A DNA stretch of 64,000 bases from Spirogloea muscicola (Eukaryota; Streptophyta; Zygnematophyceae; Spirogloeales; Spirogloeaceae), in the NCBI GenBank assembly GCA_009602725.1, contig WELB01000007.1:1192310-1256309 (forward strand), in the 5' to 3' direction. A program made the position numbers and the translations under genes. Under the pieces are notes generated by a model that was given only the letters and a program-made list of their open reading frames with translations, ran no database searches and was not told the origin of the DNA. Positions 24,116-36,437 of the stretch are shown here, one piece after another. The number at the start of each line of letters is the position of its first letter. The first letter of the stretch is position 1.

Positions 24116-24420
24116 CTTGCCTCAAGGAAATGGACAAGGTCTGAGAAGAAGTGGCTCTCCCAATGGGGGCGAGGGCTGTGACAAGCAGAAGGAAGTGCTC
24201 GCCCAGAGAGAAGAGGAGCTGATAAGCCAGCCCGCACGTAGAATTGACGAGGTTCGAAGGGGCCAAAATACGAAGAGAGGGCCGGCAGGCGCAAAAAGCA
24301 GGATACTAGTCTCTTGTCACTAAAACCACAAAGCTAAGCAAGAGACTACAGCGTAAAGGCTTAGTAACCCCGGGTCAGCAGCCGCAAGTCTGACTAACTT
24401 GCAGCTGGAAAAGGAGGAAG
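24116..24420 (-). mobile_element. LINE 3' tail in minus orientation
   Basis: Read on the minus strand, the end SDLRLLTRGY plus stop lies near 24,366-24,400. A 3' untranslated region runs down to about 24,130 with GGCCCCTTCGAACCTCGTC, GGGCTGGC, CAGCCCTCGCCCCCATTGGG and AGCCACTTCTTC. Within it, about 24,308-24,349, the arms TAGTCTCTTG and CAAGAGACTA form a 10-bp stem around a 22-base loop. The tail lies tail-to-tail with the plus-strand copy that ends at 24,013. Confidence 0.75.
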
Positions 24421-24539
24421 TGAGCTTCTGCAAAGCTGATGATAGATGGCCCGCTGTAGGAGAGAAAGAAACAGCTCGTCCACTATAAGGCAGTGGCTGG
24501 GATAGGCCAGAGAAAGACTCTTCCAGCACCGTACGGTCG

Positions 24540-25073
24540 TGGAAGTGAACAATATCATGTCTATCACCACGGATGCCCAGGGACGACATCGCCGCACACT
24601 TGACATTTTGGGCGCGCAACCTGGTGGAGGACCACGGGCCTTGGTTGATGTCGTTGTTATGGAGGCTTATAGAGGTCCAGCATCGACGCACATCGCTGGC
24701 CATGCAGTGGGCAGTGCAGGACAAAGAAAGCTGCAGCACTACTTCGATTACCCCCACTGCGATCAGCTCCTGCCAGCTGCAGTCGACATATTTGGCTGTT
24801 TAGGTCCTCGTTTCCACACTCTCCTTCAGAATATTGCCGATCTAGGCTATGCATGACGTGCATATGTGTTTCCGGATGAGATGGGCTTGCCAGCTGCATA
24901 TCCATCGTTCTTGTGACGACGAGTTTTGGCCTGTTTGCAGCGTGCCCAGGCTAATGCTTTGCACCAGAAAGCTGGGCGAGCTCTAGTTGGTGGCAGAAGG
25001 GCTACGTATCTGCCATCTAATATTCAGGCATCGATTAGCAACCTTTATGTATTGACCCGTGGTTACTGAGCGG
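24540..25073 (+). mobile_element. Diverged LINE endonuclease fragment
   Basis: The frame from about 24,540 reads GRHRRTLDILGAQPGGGPRA, LVDVVVMEAYRG and DYPHCDQLLPAAVDIFG, which aligns with the endonuclease end of the other LINE copies, then stops at 24,856. A second segment, about 24,934-25,070, reads RAQANALHQKAGRALVGG and ISNLYVLTRGY plus stop. It is far more diverged than the copies at 23.4 and 37 kb, so it belongs to an older lineage of the same family. Confidence 0.75.
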
Positions 25074-26330
25074 GTCAATCTGCCGTAGTCCACGTCTTTA
25101 GATGTGCTTGCCTTCGTACTTGGCCATTTGGCCTTCGTTTGTTTAAATACACGAAAATCTTCTTCCAGCAGAGGGAGACGGCTGTGATTGGCCAGCCCAG
25201 AAACAAAGAATATATAAAGTTCGAGAGGGGCCAGGATATGCGATAGAGTACACGGCGACTAAAGTGGCCACTGGATGCTCAATATCCTCTGTTGAGCAGC
25301 CGCAGTCCAGCTAAACTAGTAGCGGGTAGCGGGTCCACAAAAGGGGGCGAGGGCTGTGTGATGGAAGTCGTTGCCAATTGTCGCCTCGTGGCCCGGGAAG
25401 CGCTGACGTCGTCCTGAGCTGCCGGGTGGCACTGGGCGCCACTTGGGGCGAGCCGGCGCCTCACGGCGGACGACGTCCAGCGGCGGGGCTACGGGGCGAG
25501 GCTGCTTCCTCGTCTTCCGTTCGATCCAGACGAGGGAGTCATTGGGGCGGAGCGGCGCGCACGTCCACGACAGAGCCGCTGTTGCGCTGGCCTCCGGCGC
25601 CCCCCCGGCTCCCGGCTCCGCCGCCGCTGTCCATGCCAGTGCCGCAGCGGCGCTGACCCCAAGTCACCAGTCAGTCGCTCCCTCCCCGCCCGCCGCGCCA
25701 CTCCTTACCACGGCACGCGCCGCGGATCGCCCCCGGGCTCCGCTTCTCGGCGCGATCGCTTTGCCCGGCGCCCCCAGCTGTGTCACTGAGGCTCCTTCAG
25801 TGGCTCCCTTCTCGTCTGGAGCTACGGTGGAGCGGCATTGCGGCACTGCACTGCAACGAGGCAGAGTTTCCGTGGGCACACCTCCAGCATCCTCCTGGGA
25901 CCGTCCTTCTGAGAGGCGCTCATGCGGGAGTCAAGTGACATGAGCACAGGCGGCCAGTAGCGAGCATGTCGTCTGGATGCTCCCTCCTCTGCGGCTCCTC
26001 GGAACGGCCAGCTGCAGGCCGGGCTCAGGCGCAGGGCTTGCAATGAGTGGCTGGCGGACCATCCAGACGCGGCCAGAATAGGGTGACTGTCCGATGTCGT
26101 CGTCGTCATCAAGGCGCCTCTCTCACAAGAAGAGTGGCTCATGGCCAATGCCCCCTGGAAAACCAGCACGCTTCCTGGTTAGCAGACACTTGTCGACTTT
26201 CACTCAGGATGAGTCTGTATTAGGAACTTGTAAGACAGTGCTGAACAGTATGCTCGCCACATGATTGTGCTGATAGCAAGCACTTCATCTTCCCCAAAGA
26301 TGCTGCCTGGCCATCCAAGACTTATCTCTC
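25074..26330. other. GC-rich island with repeat remnants, upstream of GBA2
   Basis: After the LINE end, a stretch (about 25,110-25,155) reads GTGCTTGCCTTCGTACTTGG and AAATACACGAAA. The same pair occurs inverted at about 8,770-8,835. A minus hairpin unit lies at about 25,165-25,250, and a minus LINE end (LRLLNRGY) near 25,290-25,325. From 25,350 to 25,950 the sequence is GC-rich with open frames but no recognised domain. It may contain the promoter and first exon of the GBA2-type gene. Confidence 0.5.
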
Positions 26331-26741
26331 TGCAATGAAACAATCCTCTTCACATGTTTGTCCATGTTTGACAGCAGCCGCTTACTTTCAGCTTTTGAGG
26401 GTAGTTGCAGACTGGGAAAGGCTCAGGATGGCCCCCACAACAGTGTTGGAGGAGAAAGCTGAACTCCCATGCAAATTCACTCAAAGAGTTCTCAGTCACC
26501 TTCATGGAAGCTTTGAAGATGGTGAGCTGGTTGCTGGTCTGAAAGGGTCAGGCCATGACTTGGTGAAGCTATTCTGCAAGTACCTGTACAAAAGTCACCA
26601 AAGACATAGACAGCTGCCAGGGGGTGTGCTTGCCTGCTGCATTGCTCATTGCATGAAAGGGTGCTCGACTCTATTAGGGAACATGAATGAGCCTTGCTTG
26701 ACCACTGCATAATAGCGACCTTCTTCCCGCCGATTATGCAG

Positions 26742-29700
26742 TTTGGACTTGGCCTGCGCTTATGGAATTTTGTGCAGAGAGAGCGATCCTTGGGGCGGGT
26801 GAGTTTGACCATGATACCTGTAGCCAAGACCTGCTGCATTGAGGTCAAGTTTCTATTGCTTGCTCCTTGGGCTCCTTGCAAAGTGAAGAAGATGTGTCAA
26901 GCTGGAGGACTTCAGAAGCTATTCGATGATGTTATCAACTCAATCACGAATGTGGTAGTCGTGGTTTGCAATTGACTCTATGCTGCAGATTGATGATCTT
27001 CTTAAAAGCTGACAGGTACAAGTGTTTTGCAGGTGCCTCCAATCGACCCTTTTAATCGTGTTGTCCAAGCACAGGCTTGTCACGGCGTACCATGCGGTGG
27101 AATGGGGTAAGAACATGCATGGCATTTCTATGGACCTTCCTGAGTTCATGTCAACAAGCTGCGGTAGTAGAGGTAGCTTGCCCAGACTTGTCCATGGCCT
27201 TTCGACAGATGGTCATTATGACTAGCCCTGTTTGAGAAGAATCTGTTTGAGTGGCGAATCGTCAAACATTTGTGTCATTAGTTTGGACGCTCTGACTGTG
27301 GGCACCTGCAATGCTGAAGATAGCTTGCCGTGACATCCATCAGAGGTGGTAGCATGAGCCGCGGTTGGCGCGGAGATTTTCGTCGCTGGCAATTTATCCC
27401 AGGCATTTGTGAGGAAAGTCCTGTCATGGCGGACCAGTTCTCTGTAAGCACTACTGCCTTCAAATGACTTTACCTGCATGTAACTTCAAGGGACAGCCGG
27501 CAGTTCACCTGCATAATGGACCAAGGAGATGCCGCTGTGTCCTTGTTTGAGTGCGATGGCATACCATGGCTTGTTATGTTTTCCCAGTACCTTAGGCCCT
27601 TGATGAGGAAGCATTGGCATCCTTAGTAAGGTGCACCCATTTAGGTGCTGTAAAGTAATAGAGCAGAGGGATATGGTGAGGTAGCCGAGCATGATAAAAC
27701 TAAGCAGTGCCTTTCGATGATCTGATAAGGTCTTCATTAAACGCAATAAAGGCCAGACAAATGAGAAGACCTTTTCTTCAGTTCTCTACCCTGGAAGGCC
27801 CCCTGAAATGAAGTGAGTGCTGAAAGCCAGGTCCCAAATGTGATTGTTCTGAGCATATTATGCATGACGCTGAATGCTGATCTCTCAAACCGAGAGGCCT
27901 GCTTTCACTGTGTTAGCAAATTCTCGTACATTGGTAAGAGCAAGCTATGCTTGCTTGCAGGAAGGGAAAAGACGACGAGGGCCTGAGCTCATGGGAGTGG
28001 AAGCTAGATGGACAGCGTTCAACATATCATGCCCTCTTCCCAAGAGCTTGGACAGTATATGATGGTGTGCCCAAGTGACTTTGTCAACTACTTCCTCTGG
28101 TTTCATGCTTCGAGTGGGATGTCTCCGTACTTGGCCTAAAGATTTTGAGCTATGTATAAATTTCCAAGTTGGAGCCCTCGCCCAGGCCCCATATTACACC
28201 TAGAAAATCAAGTGCTTCATCACCATATTTGCCACCTATCCTAAGGCCTCCTGGTTGGTGGATCTGAGAGGTTAAATGCAGAGGTTGGTGCTGTTTGAGA
28301 CTTTAGGTGGGGCTTTCTCGTAAGTCGGTAGCTCTGACTGTTACTTAAAGCCCTTGTACTGCTCAGGTGAACCTGATCCTGAGTTGGTGATCATGTGTAC
28401 GCAAGTGTCACCATTTTTGCCTCACAATTACAAGGAGAGCAGCTTACCAACATGTGCATTTGCTTACATGGTAAAGCACTGCCCTTTAGGTCTTCGTGCA
28501 ACTGATGAAGGAGTATTTGCACCTTGAGGTGCGTTATAGCTGCTGTCATTGACTGACTATTTGCATGCTGATGTCTGCAGCTGAACAACACAGGGAAGGA
28601 CGATGCTGAGATAACGTTGATGTTCACATTCGAGGTTTGCTCCAACTTGCCCAAAGGGCCATCTTGGCCAGGTTGCTTGGCAGCAGTGAGCAGTAAAGTT
28701 TGCTCCTACCCTGTTCTTACAGCTTGGCAAGTGCGTTCTACAGAATTCCATTGGCAGCAATGAAACAGTATCCAGAGGAGGTCATTACAATGAGGCTTTT
28801 GAGTAAGCCTTCACATGGCTGCTTTCAATTGCTCTTACAACTGCTCAATTGCGCTTACAGCTTTGCTCTCCTCTAAGACATTAGAGACCAAATGTGTCCA
28901 TTGTCTCATTCCCTTATGTCAGCAGGAGGAAGAGCATGAACTGTAGTTGCACTATTGGCATGTAACTGAGAGCCTTTGCCCATGTGGAAAATCTTCTGTA
29001 GGCAACCTGATGGTGTGAAAGGCGTTCTCCTACATCATAGGCAAGTCAATCTGTCTTTTCAGCATCAAGTCACACTTGGGCTTAACTCAGGCTTGTATGA
29101 GCACATTGCAACTTCGTGTCTGTCCACTTGAATGATTATGCTAGTCTGCGCAACCTTCGGCAGAGGCAGCACTGCTGTCCTGCATAGCCTCCTAGTATGT
29201 CGTCCATAGATCTGTGCAATAGCTGTCAAGGTCTCAATGCACGGCACTCAATGTTGTCTCTCTCATTCTCTTTGTCGGCACATGGGTTTTCTCCTTCCCT
29301 ACAAGTGCAGTAATTTTGAGCTGTATAAGGGTAACAACGATGGGAAAGGGAGCAATTGCTCAATGAACTGCAGGAGGTGATTTCTGGTTAAGTCTTGTCC
29401 TGTCTTTAGGTACTTGCATTTAGTGTGCATCTGCTGGCCTGGAAGGTGAACCTGCATATAGGTAGAGCATACTACAGGACTCATGCATGGTCGGCAACCC
29501 AAGCAAGGTCGTCCTTTACCCCATCAAGCTGGATAGAGTGGAGAGTAGGCCTTTAGGGGTTGAATGTTACCCTGTTCCCTTAGCCTCTCCTCCCTCTTAG
29601 TTCCTGGGAGATCTCGGTGACCTATATGCTGAGATCATGGACCTCTCTGAAGACCTTATCTATTGTGCAGCCCTAAAGGAGTACGTGGAGGCATTCCTGT

Positions 29701-32700
29701 GACATTTGCCATTGCTGCACTTGAGCACAATGGAGTTCAGGTGTCACTCAAGCCATGCTTTTCAATTTTGGGGGAGAGTAGAAACCCAACTGCCAAGGCC
29801 ATGTGGAGCGAGATAAAGCAGGTATGCATGTTTTGCATCAACAGGTCTGCACATGTCTCTTCCTAGCAATGAAGTACAGATAGACTTGCAGTTCAGTGGG
29901 GCTGCCAGAGACTTCTTTGGTCCTGCTGAATATATCACAAGCATGTGTCACATTGTCAAATTGTAAGTCCATATTTCTCTTCACATCAGGAGGGCCGATT
30001 CAAGGATACAAGTCCAGGAAGGTCTGCTCAACCATCATATGAGGGCGAATGCATTGGGGCAGCAGTCGCAGCAACAGTCACTGTCCCTGCTAATTCAAGT
30101 AGGGAGATTGTCTTCTCACTATCATGGGATGCTCCTATTGTAAAGTTCAGCAAGGGCAGTACATACTACAGGTGAGCTGTGGCTGTATAGACCCACCTGA
30201 CTTGACCATGTTGAGAAATTGTACATGTAAAGACTTTGGGCGAAAGCTTGAGGAAATGCATGTCTGCTCAGCCGAAATGTACTAGGTCTATGACTGTAGC
30301 TAGATATATTCACAAAATTTTGCTGCAATACCAGGCAAAACATAAATACAATGGTCATATTTGATTAAAAATTGAATGCTACTTTGCCAGGCGCTATACC
30401 CAATTTTACGGCCATGATGGCAAGGCTGCCCCAAAACTTGCTCATGATACCCTTCTGAGTATGTGCATGCTCTATCCTTTCTGGTCTAAGTGTTGTACCC
30501 TTGCTTGTTGTTCTGATGTTGGAAATCATCATAATCAAGCTTGCTCTCAGAGGCTTTCCTATTTGCAACTCTAAAAAACTGAAGTAGATACCAGACTCCA
30601 GACAGATAATAATAGGACAGGGCTTGCCGTGTCAATCCAGTCACATACTGCTCAGAAGTGGTGCTGCTGGATGGATGGATGGATGGATGGATGGGTTGAA
30701 TGCTTGCAAGATAAAGACTGTGAACCCATACAAACAGTCAAATCTGACACAAGCACGAGAGTTGCATCTGTCCAGGATTCAAGGATTGGAGCGATGAGAT
30801 TGAGAAGTGGCAAAATCCTGTACTTTTGAATGAGACACTTCCAGAGTGGTATGTCCACCCTAGGAACAGGCTGGGAAAGTGCCCGCGCAATTCTTACAGT
30901 ACATCTGGAGCCTTTATGATTGTCCCTGCAGGGCCCTGTTGAGTATCAGATAGTGTGGCATTGCTTGGGCAATCAGGCCAAGTCTTGTAAAGCAGATAGA
31001 AGTGGGACCAGTAGCAGTTATTCAATGTGTTTCATCCCTCTTGACACGTTTTGCAGGTACCGTATAACATTGTTCAATGAACTGTACTACCTCGTCGCTG
31101 GTGGCACCGTCTGGACTGGTGAGGAGATCCCATTGAGCTTCCTGCAGATGTCACATATTGAAAGTGTATCTTTGGAATGATACGGCATGGCGTCATATAA
31201 TTTAATTGGTCAAAGTCACACAGACTCAACATTGTTGTCCCCTTCACCCCCCCACGCCCTCCCCCAAAGCATCAGCCTGTGGTGAAGCTTATATTTCCCC
31301 TGATGCGCAACTATACTAGATCTTGAGACAACACAAATATTGATGGCCTGGTGGTTGTTGTCTCCTCGGACCTTTTCAACCTATACACCTACAGATGGTG
31401 GACCGCGACTACAAGAACGCACAGCAGAGGAAGTGGGCCCTCTCAGTCGGTGGGTGGGCCCAGTTGAGACAGAAGATTCCACCATATCAGATGACAGCAG
31501 TACTGAGCACAGCGGCACCCTTGCCAATAGTACCGGGACCACTTTCCAGGGCATTGTCTCCACCATAGCAGGGCTTGTGACGCCTGCAGCGGAAGTCACA
31601 CAACCATACGAGAAAGCGGTAGGAGATGCCATCTCTCCAGAGTCAGCTACTGCTGCTGGCAGTGCAGCAATGACTCCTGATAATTTAGACTTCCACCTTT
31701 CAGAAGAGGAGGGCAGATCACGGAGGATAAATGGGGCTTCCCTTGTGACTAGTCTATCAATGACGGGCCTTGCAGAGAAGGTGCCAAGTGGGCAACTAGA
31801 GGCACTTGATCTAGCAAAGCCCCCCAGCAAGAAGGGTAGTAAGAAGCATGGCTTTGGTCAGTCACCATGGCGCAGGCATGAGAGTAAGCAGATGGTTTCC
31901 CCTGATAAGGACTTTGCCAAAGTAAGCAAAAAACCCAGTCGCAGCAGTAAGAGGGAGAAGCTGCGGATCCGAGGCAGCAAGGCTCGATCACTAGATGATA
32001 CTTTGGCAGAGTCTGCAACTTGGAGGAACTCAAGCGGCGTATCCCTCCTGTCAAGTGGTGAAGAAAACGTTGGCCAATTTTTGTACCTTGAAGGAGTTGA
32101 GTACATTATGTGGAACACGTGAGATGCTCTGGTCCTGTGTCAGGCCTCCTTCTGATAACTTCAGAGCTCTAGATTTCTTACGCACTAGTGCCGCTTACAG
32201 ATGTACTTAAGCATACAAAGACCTGCTCCAATTAGTATGCAATCTTTAGCTGCAGTACCAGCACTTTTTGGCTGTAGCAACTGTTGCTGGTCTGTCTACT
32301 ATGAGTGTTGGTCTTATGGTCTTTCCGCTTAGCATTGTTGCCTCTTAGTCCTCATCCTAATGCTTTTAGTGGTGTGATTGCCCAGATATGATGTTCACTT
32401 TTATGCTTCCTTTGCCCTTCTGGCCCTCTTTCCCAAGATAGAACTAAGCATTCAGCGAGACTTTGCAGTGGCATGCCTCACAGAGGTGGAGTCCCAACTT
32501 CATTGCAAGTTTGCATCCACAAGTGGAGGTGTACGTCATGTCCAATCCTTGAAGTGGTTGCAAGCTTGTTGTCATAATAGTCGAGATGTTTGATCGTCAT
32601 GTCTAAGCTTTGCCACTTGTGACTTCCTGCAGCTGAAAGGATTGACGAGGTACTTGGCAAATGGTCATCTTGGCAAGAGTAAGGTCATGGGTAGTATACC

Positions 32701-35532
32701 GCATGATCTAGGGAATGCGGAGCCCTGGATTGAACCCAATGCCTACAACATCCACGACACCAGCCAATGGAAAGACCTTAACTGCAAGTTCGTCCTTCAG
32801 GTACAGAGGACACTTCTCAATACTTCATATGAGCTGCATGCTACATCCATCCATGTCATGTCAACTCTCTTTTGCAAATTCATACCAGCAAGGCATGGTG
32901 AGGCAGTCCATAAGCTGGCCGCTTTGATTGCAGTGGACCTTTAGGCTGGGTGCAAGACGGGTAATAATCCATGTATCCAACCCGTGGACTTTATGAACAC
33001 TCACTGGCTGTGTGAGATTAATTGCACAATAGGATGCGCAGACAAATTACCATTTTTGGAACCTTCTCACGAGACCATCTTGTTATCACAGGTGTACCGT
33101 GATGTTGTGGCAACAGGAGATATGAAATTTGCCAAAGCCACCTGGCCAGCTGTGAGTTGGCCACTCGCATTAATCTTTTCCCACTGTCAGTTGCGCCAGA
33201 TGCTGCCATGTCTCTTATTCTTTCCCTACCTGTCCTCATGCAGATTCTAATCATGACAGCCCTCGTGAAGCCCTTGCAGGTCCATGCTGCAATGCTATAT
33301 ATGGAGCGATTTGACAAGGATGATGATGGCTTGATTGAGAATGATGGCTTTCCTGATCAGACCTATGATGCCTGGTGAGCATGTTGTTAGTGCAGTGCTC
33401 TATCTCAAGCCAGTAAATCTATTATCTTGTGTTGCAGCTATAGCAGGAGACAAGCATGTGCTCCTGTACTGCAAACCTGTTTCAGGTGGGTCATGGCTTG
33501 TCCTGGACAGGTCTGTCCATGGCGTGAGTGCATACTGTGGTGGGCTCTGGTTGACCGCTCTCCAAGCAGCAAAAGCGATGGCTGAGCTGATGAGAGATGC
33601 AGATGTGGCGAAGTACTTCAACGATCTGCTGCAGAAGGTCTTACATCTGCTGCAATATCGCCGACAGAGATTGCCTAGACAGAACAACAGAGAGAGATAT
33701 AGCTACGGCCTGCCTACAGCTCATTGAAACCAGATCTGCCTCCAATAGCTCTGCTTTCAGGCATCACAGCTCTGGATTTAAGGTTGCAGCTTGTGTATGA
33801 AGGCAGGAGAATCAGGACTGCCTCATGCTTCGCTACTCACTGCAACATTTGCCTCATGCTGTGTGCCATGTTCTTTCAACAGGGACGAGAGTCCTATTTA
33901 AAGAAGCTATGGAATGGCAGGTACCTTGAGGAAGTAGACTGACAATGCCTGATTGCATGCTCATATCTGCACGCGGGATGCAATGTCTTGCTGAAGTCGT
34001 ATATACACTGCTCATTGCCTATTCAGCAAAGCCAATGTGTTGCTCTACTACAGGTACTTTAACTATGACAGTGGAACAAGTAGCAACAGCAACTCCATAC
34101 AGGCAGACCAGCTGGCTGGACAATGGTACGTAGATTGATGACAGTCTCTTTGCTTAGATATCTTTCCTTGTGCCCCGCATACTGCCAGCCTGGAGGTCCG
34201 ATGCACCTTTCATAGCACATACTCCAGAGTAGTCGTAGAAACCCTCAGCAACATGACGCTTGCACTGACTGAATTGCAGGTATGGATGGTCAAGTGGTTT
34301 GCCGCCGCTTTTTGATGACTCCATGGCCCGGAGTTGTCTAAAAATGATATTTGAGTACGCCCTTCATTCTGAAATTGTTTTGCTGAGCTCAGTGCCACAC
34401 AGAATTCCTGTTTTTCTGCTACAGTGTCAACAACTGTAGTGAAAGATCATAAGATTTGTGCTCATCCCTCAGCACAAATGCGGATTACTAGAGGATACTT
34501 ATCTAACTTTCACCAAATTTCCTTCAACGGTCTCAACCTGATCCTGCTATTGGCATTTATGCAGCAATAATGTAATGAAGGTCCATGGTGGTAGGATGGG
34601 TGCCGTTAACGGTATGCACCCCAATGGCAAGGTGGGTGAGGTGTGACCAGGAGCTATTGCCTTGCAAGCTCACTCCTTGCCAGACTGCAGCAAAGAGCCT
34701 CAGGCTCTTGATGCTCTTCAATGTTGTGTATTTCTGGAGTAGATCAATGGCGACTTCACCTTGGATTGGCTTGTCTTGAGGTCCAGGTAGATGAGACATG
34801 CATGCAGTCACGAGAAGTGTGGACTGGAGTTACTTACGCAGTTGCTGCTGCTATGCTGTATGAGGTACGCTCCAAAGAAGAGGTCTGTCTAAGTTACAGG
34901 TCTGAAGAGTGTGTCAGATTGCTCAGTATGCAGGATTGAGCAGGGCATTTCCACATAGAGAAGGCCTTGCGGCGTGTCTCCGCTGCATGTTGGCCCCAGA
35001 GTTTTGGCTCGTATACGGCTCTAGTGCTCGCAGCAACACAGCTGAGTCAGTAATCTGTAATTGCTGTCTTTCAGTGCAATATATGCCTATCACCAGGCAC
35101 TGTAATCTTATTTTTCTTGTTGCTCTTGACCAATTTGCACGGTGTCTGGCATTAGGGTATGAGCAAGGAGGCCTTCACAACAGCAGAGGGAATATTCCAA
35201 GCCGGCTGGTGCGATCATGGGTGAGCTTCCCTTGTGGTTCTTCAGTTTGTCTGCGGAGATGACAGTCCAGTATGAAGAGGGATAGTGTGGTAAACCCTTC
35301 TGATTGTCTTGACATAAAGATCAGGGTCATCTAGTTCTTCTGAGCGTATGGTGGGCTTTGCCATTCACACAGGTACTGGTTTCAAACTCCAGAGGCGTGG
35401 ACAACAACAGGCCGATTCCGCTCCCTAACGTACATGCGGCCACTAGCCATTTGGGCCATGCAGTGGGCATTAAGCCCTCCACCACGAATAGCCTTGGCCG
35501 CCTCAAAGTCCTCGCAGAGTCTCTTGGTATAA
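26742..35532 (+). CDS. GBA2-type non-lysosomal glucosylceramidase (GH116), 27 exons
   Basis: Exons: 26742-26798, 27033-27106, 27344-27443, 27730-27812, 27961-28064, 28367-28470, 28581-28634, 28744-28802, 29002-29040, 29671-29821, 29990-30171, 30391-30458, 30776-30848, 31057-31118, 31395-32118, 32386-32485, 32633-32800, 33092-33151, 33280-33374, 33511-33637, 33883-33920, 34054-34125, 34280-34376, 34581-34631, 34787-34864, 35156-35220, 35373-35532. They total 3,045 bp in phase. Family landmarks in order: [104 protein letters not shown] (nucleophile region), [27 protein letters not shown] (acid/base Asp region), [51 protein letters not shown]. The enzyme hydrolyses glucosylceramide at the cytosolic face of membranes. 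The intron after 29,040 begins GC (AG|GCAAGT). Exon 31395-32118 carries about 190 extra Ser/Thr/Lys-rich residues. The first exon is not placed. Confidence 0.92.
30668..30698. repeat. TGGA/ATGG microsatellite in a GBA2 intron
   Basis: Six tandem copies of a 4-bp unit (GGAT/ATGG) lie in the intron between the exons ending at 30,458 and starting at 30,776. No function is suggested. Confidence 0.9.
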
Positions 35533-36437
35533 CGTGCTCGCTGGGTAGCCAGTACACCAATTGTCGTTGCACATGACACAGAAGTTATTATTGTCTGTCA
35601 CAACGTTGTACGCTGTCAACTTGCCTCTGAGCAGGACAGCAGCTTGACTATGGAGCCTTCAGTATGTGCTCAGCTATTATTGCAAGAAGTCACCAGAGCT
35701 TCATGGCATCTTCAGAGGACACTGCACACCTGGACATGCGCTACACTAAACATTTATATACATTGCACCTTGGCAATGCTGCTCTGCCACTTTTACCTTC
35801 AAAATGTGTAGATACAGAACATTTGATAAATTATCAGCCATAGGCCATTCAAAGAGCTGGGCTGCTGCGTCCAGGGCACTATGTTTGACAGCAATTTGAC
35901 TAGAGGTGCAAACCTGCACATATTTTATATTTCATGTAGCGGTCACAAGTTACCCCTCTTTATTGATATATCCTTGATATTACTGCTGTTGTCCTTTATA
36001 GAGATACTTGTCGATTGAAACAGAACCTAACCAGTCAGATACTATTGCTGTGTTAAGCAGCCAATTGCACTTCCTTGAAACAGCCCAGAAAGCCGTGGCG
36101 CCCTATGACTCTGGGTGTGACTGCAGAGGCCTGACATTACTCAGATGCACACCAGCACTAAAAATGCCTGGGATAGTAGCCTTATCAGAAGTCTAGCAAG
36201 GTCGCTCATTTCACAGGGTCGCGGCTACTGCCATTCGTAATGGCCAGCTCTAGCCCTCAGTCCAGTTGCGATGTCAGCCTATTGCAGAGTATGAGCTGGA
36301 GGAGGGCGAGTCAGTGCTGCCTGAGGCTCCTTACATCTGACTGGTAGTCGCCTTGTTGGGACTTAGCATGCAGCTCCTCCTTGTCACGCTCTCTTGCAGA
36401 AGAAGCAGCTCTTCCATGATGGGGCGAGGGCTGTGAA
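35533..36437. other. Spacer between GBA2 and a LINE copy
   Basis: About 900 bp. The first 800 are AT-richer and without recognised features, probably the GBA2 3' untranslated region and spacer. The last part (about 36,400-36,437) is a piece of a minus hairpin unit (AGAAGCAGCTCTTCC...GGGGCGAGGGCTGTGAAAAC), directly abutting the LINE. Confidence 0.5.

Noticed and set aside
26335-26712. Plus-strand frame upstream of GBA2
   Set aside because: It has the right position for a first exon but does not resemble the GBA2 N-terminus, and no donor joins it in phase to the exon at 26,742.
31381-31830. 149-codon minus-strand frame opposite the GBA2 insert exon
   Set aside because: It is the antisense shadow of a long GBA2 exon.
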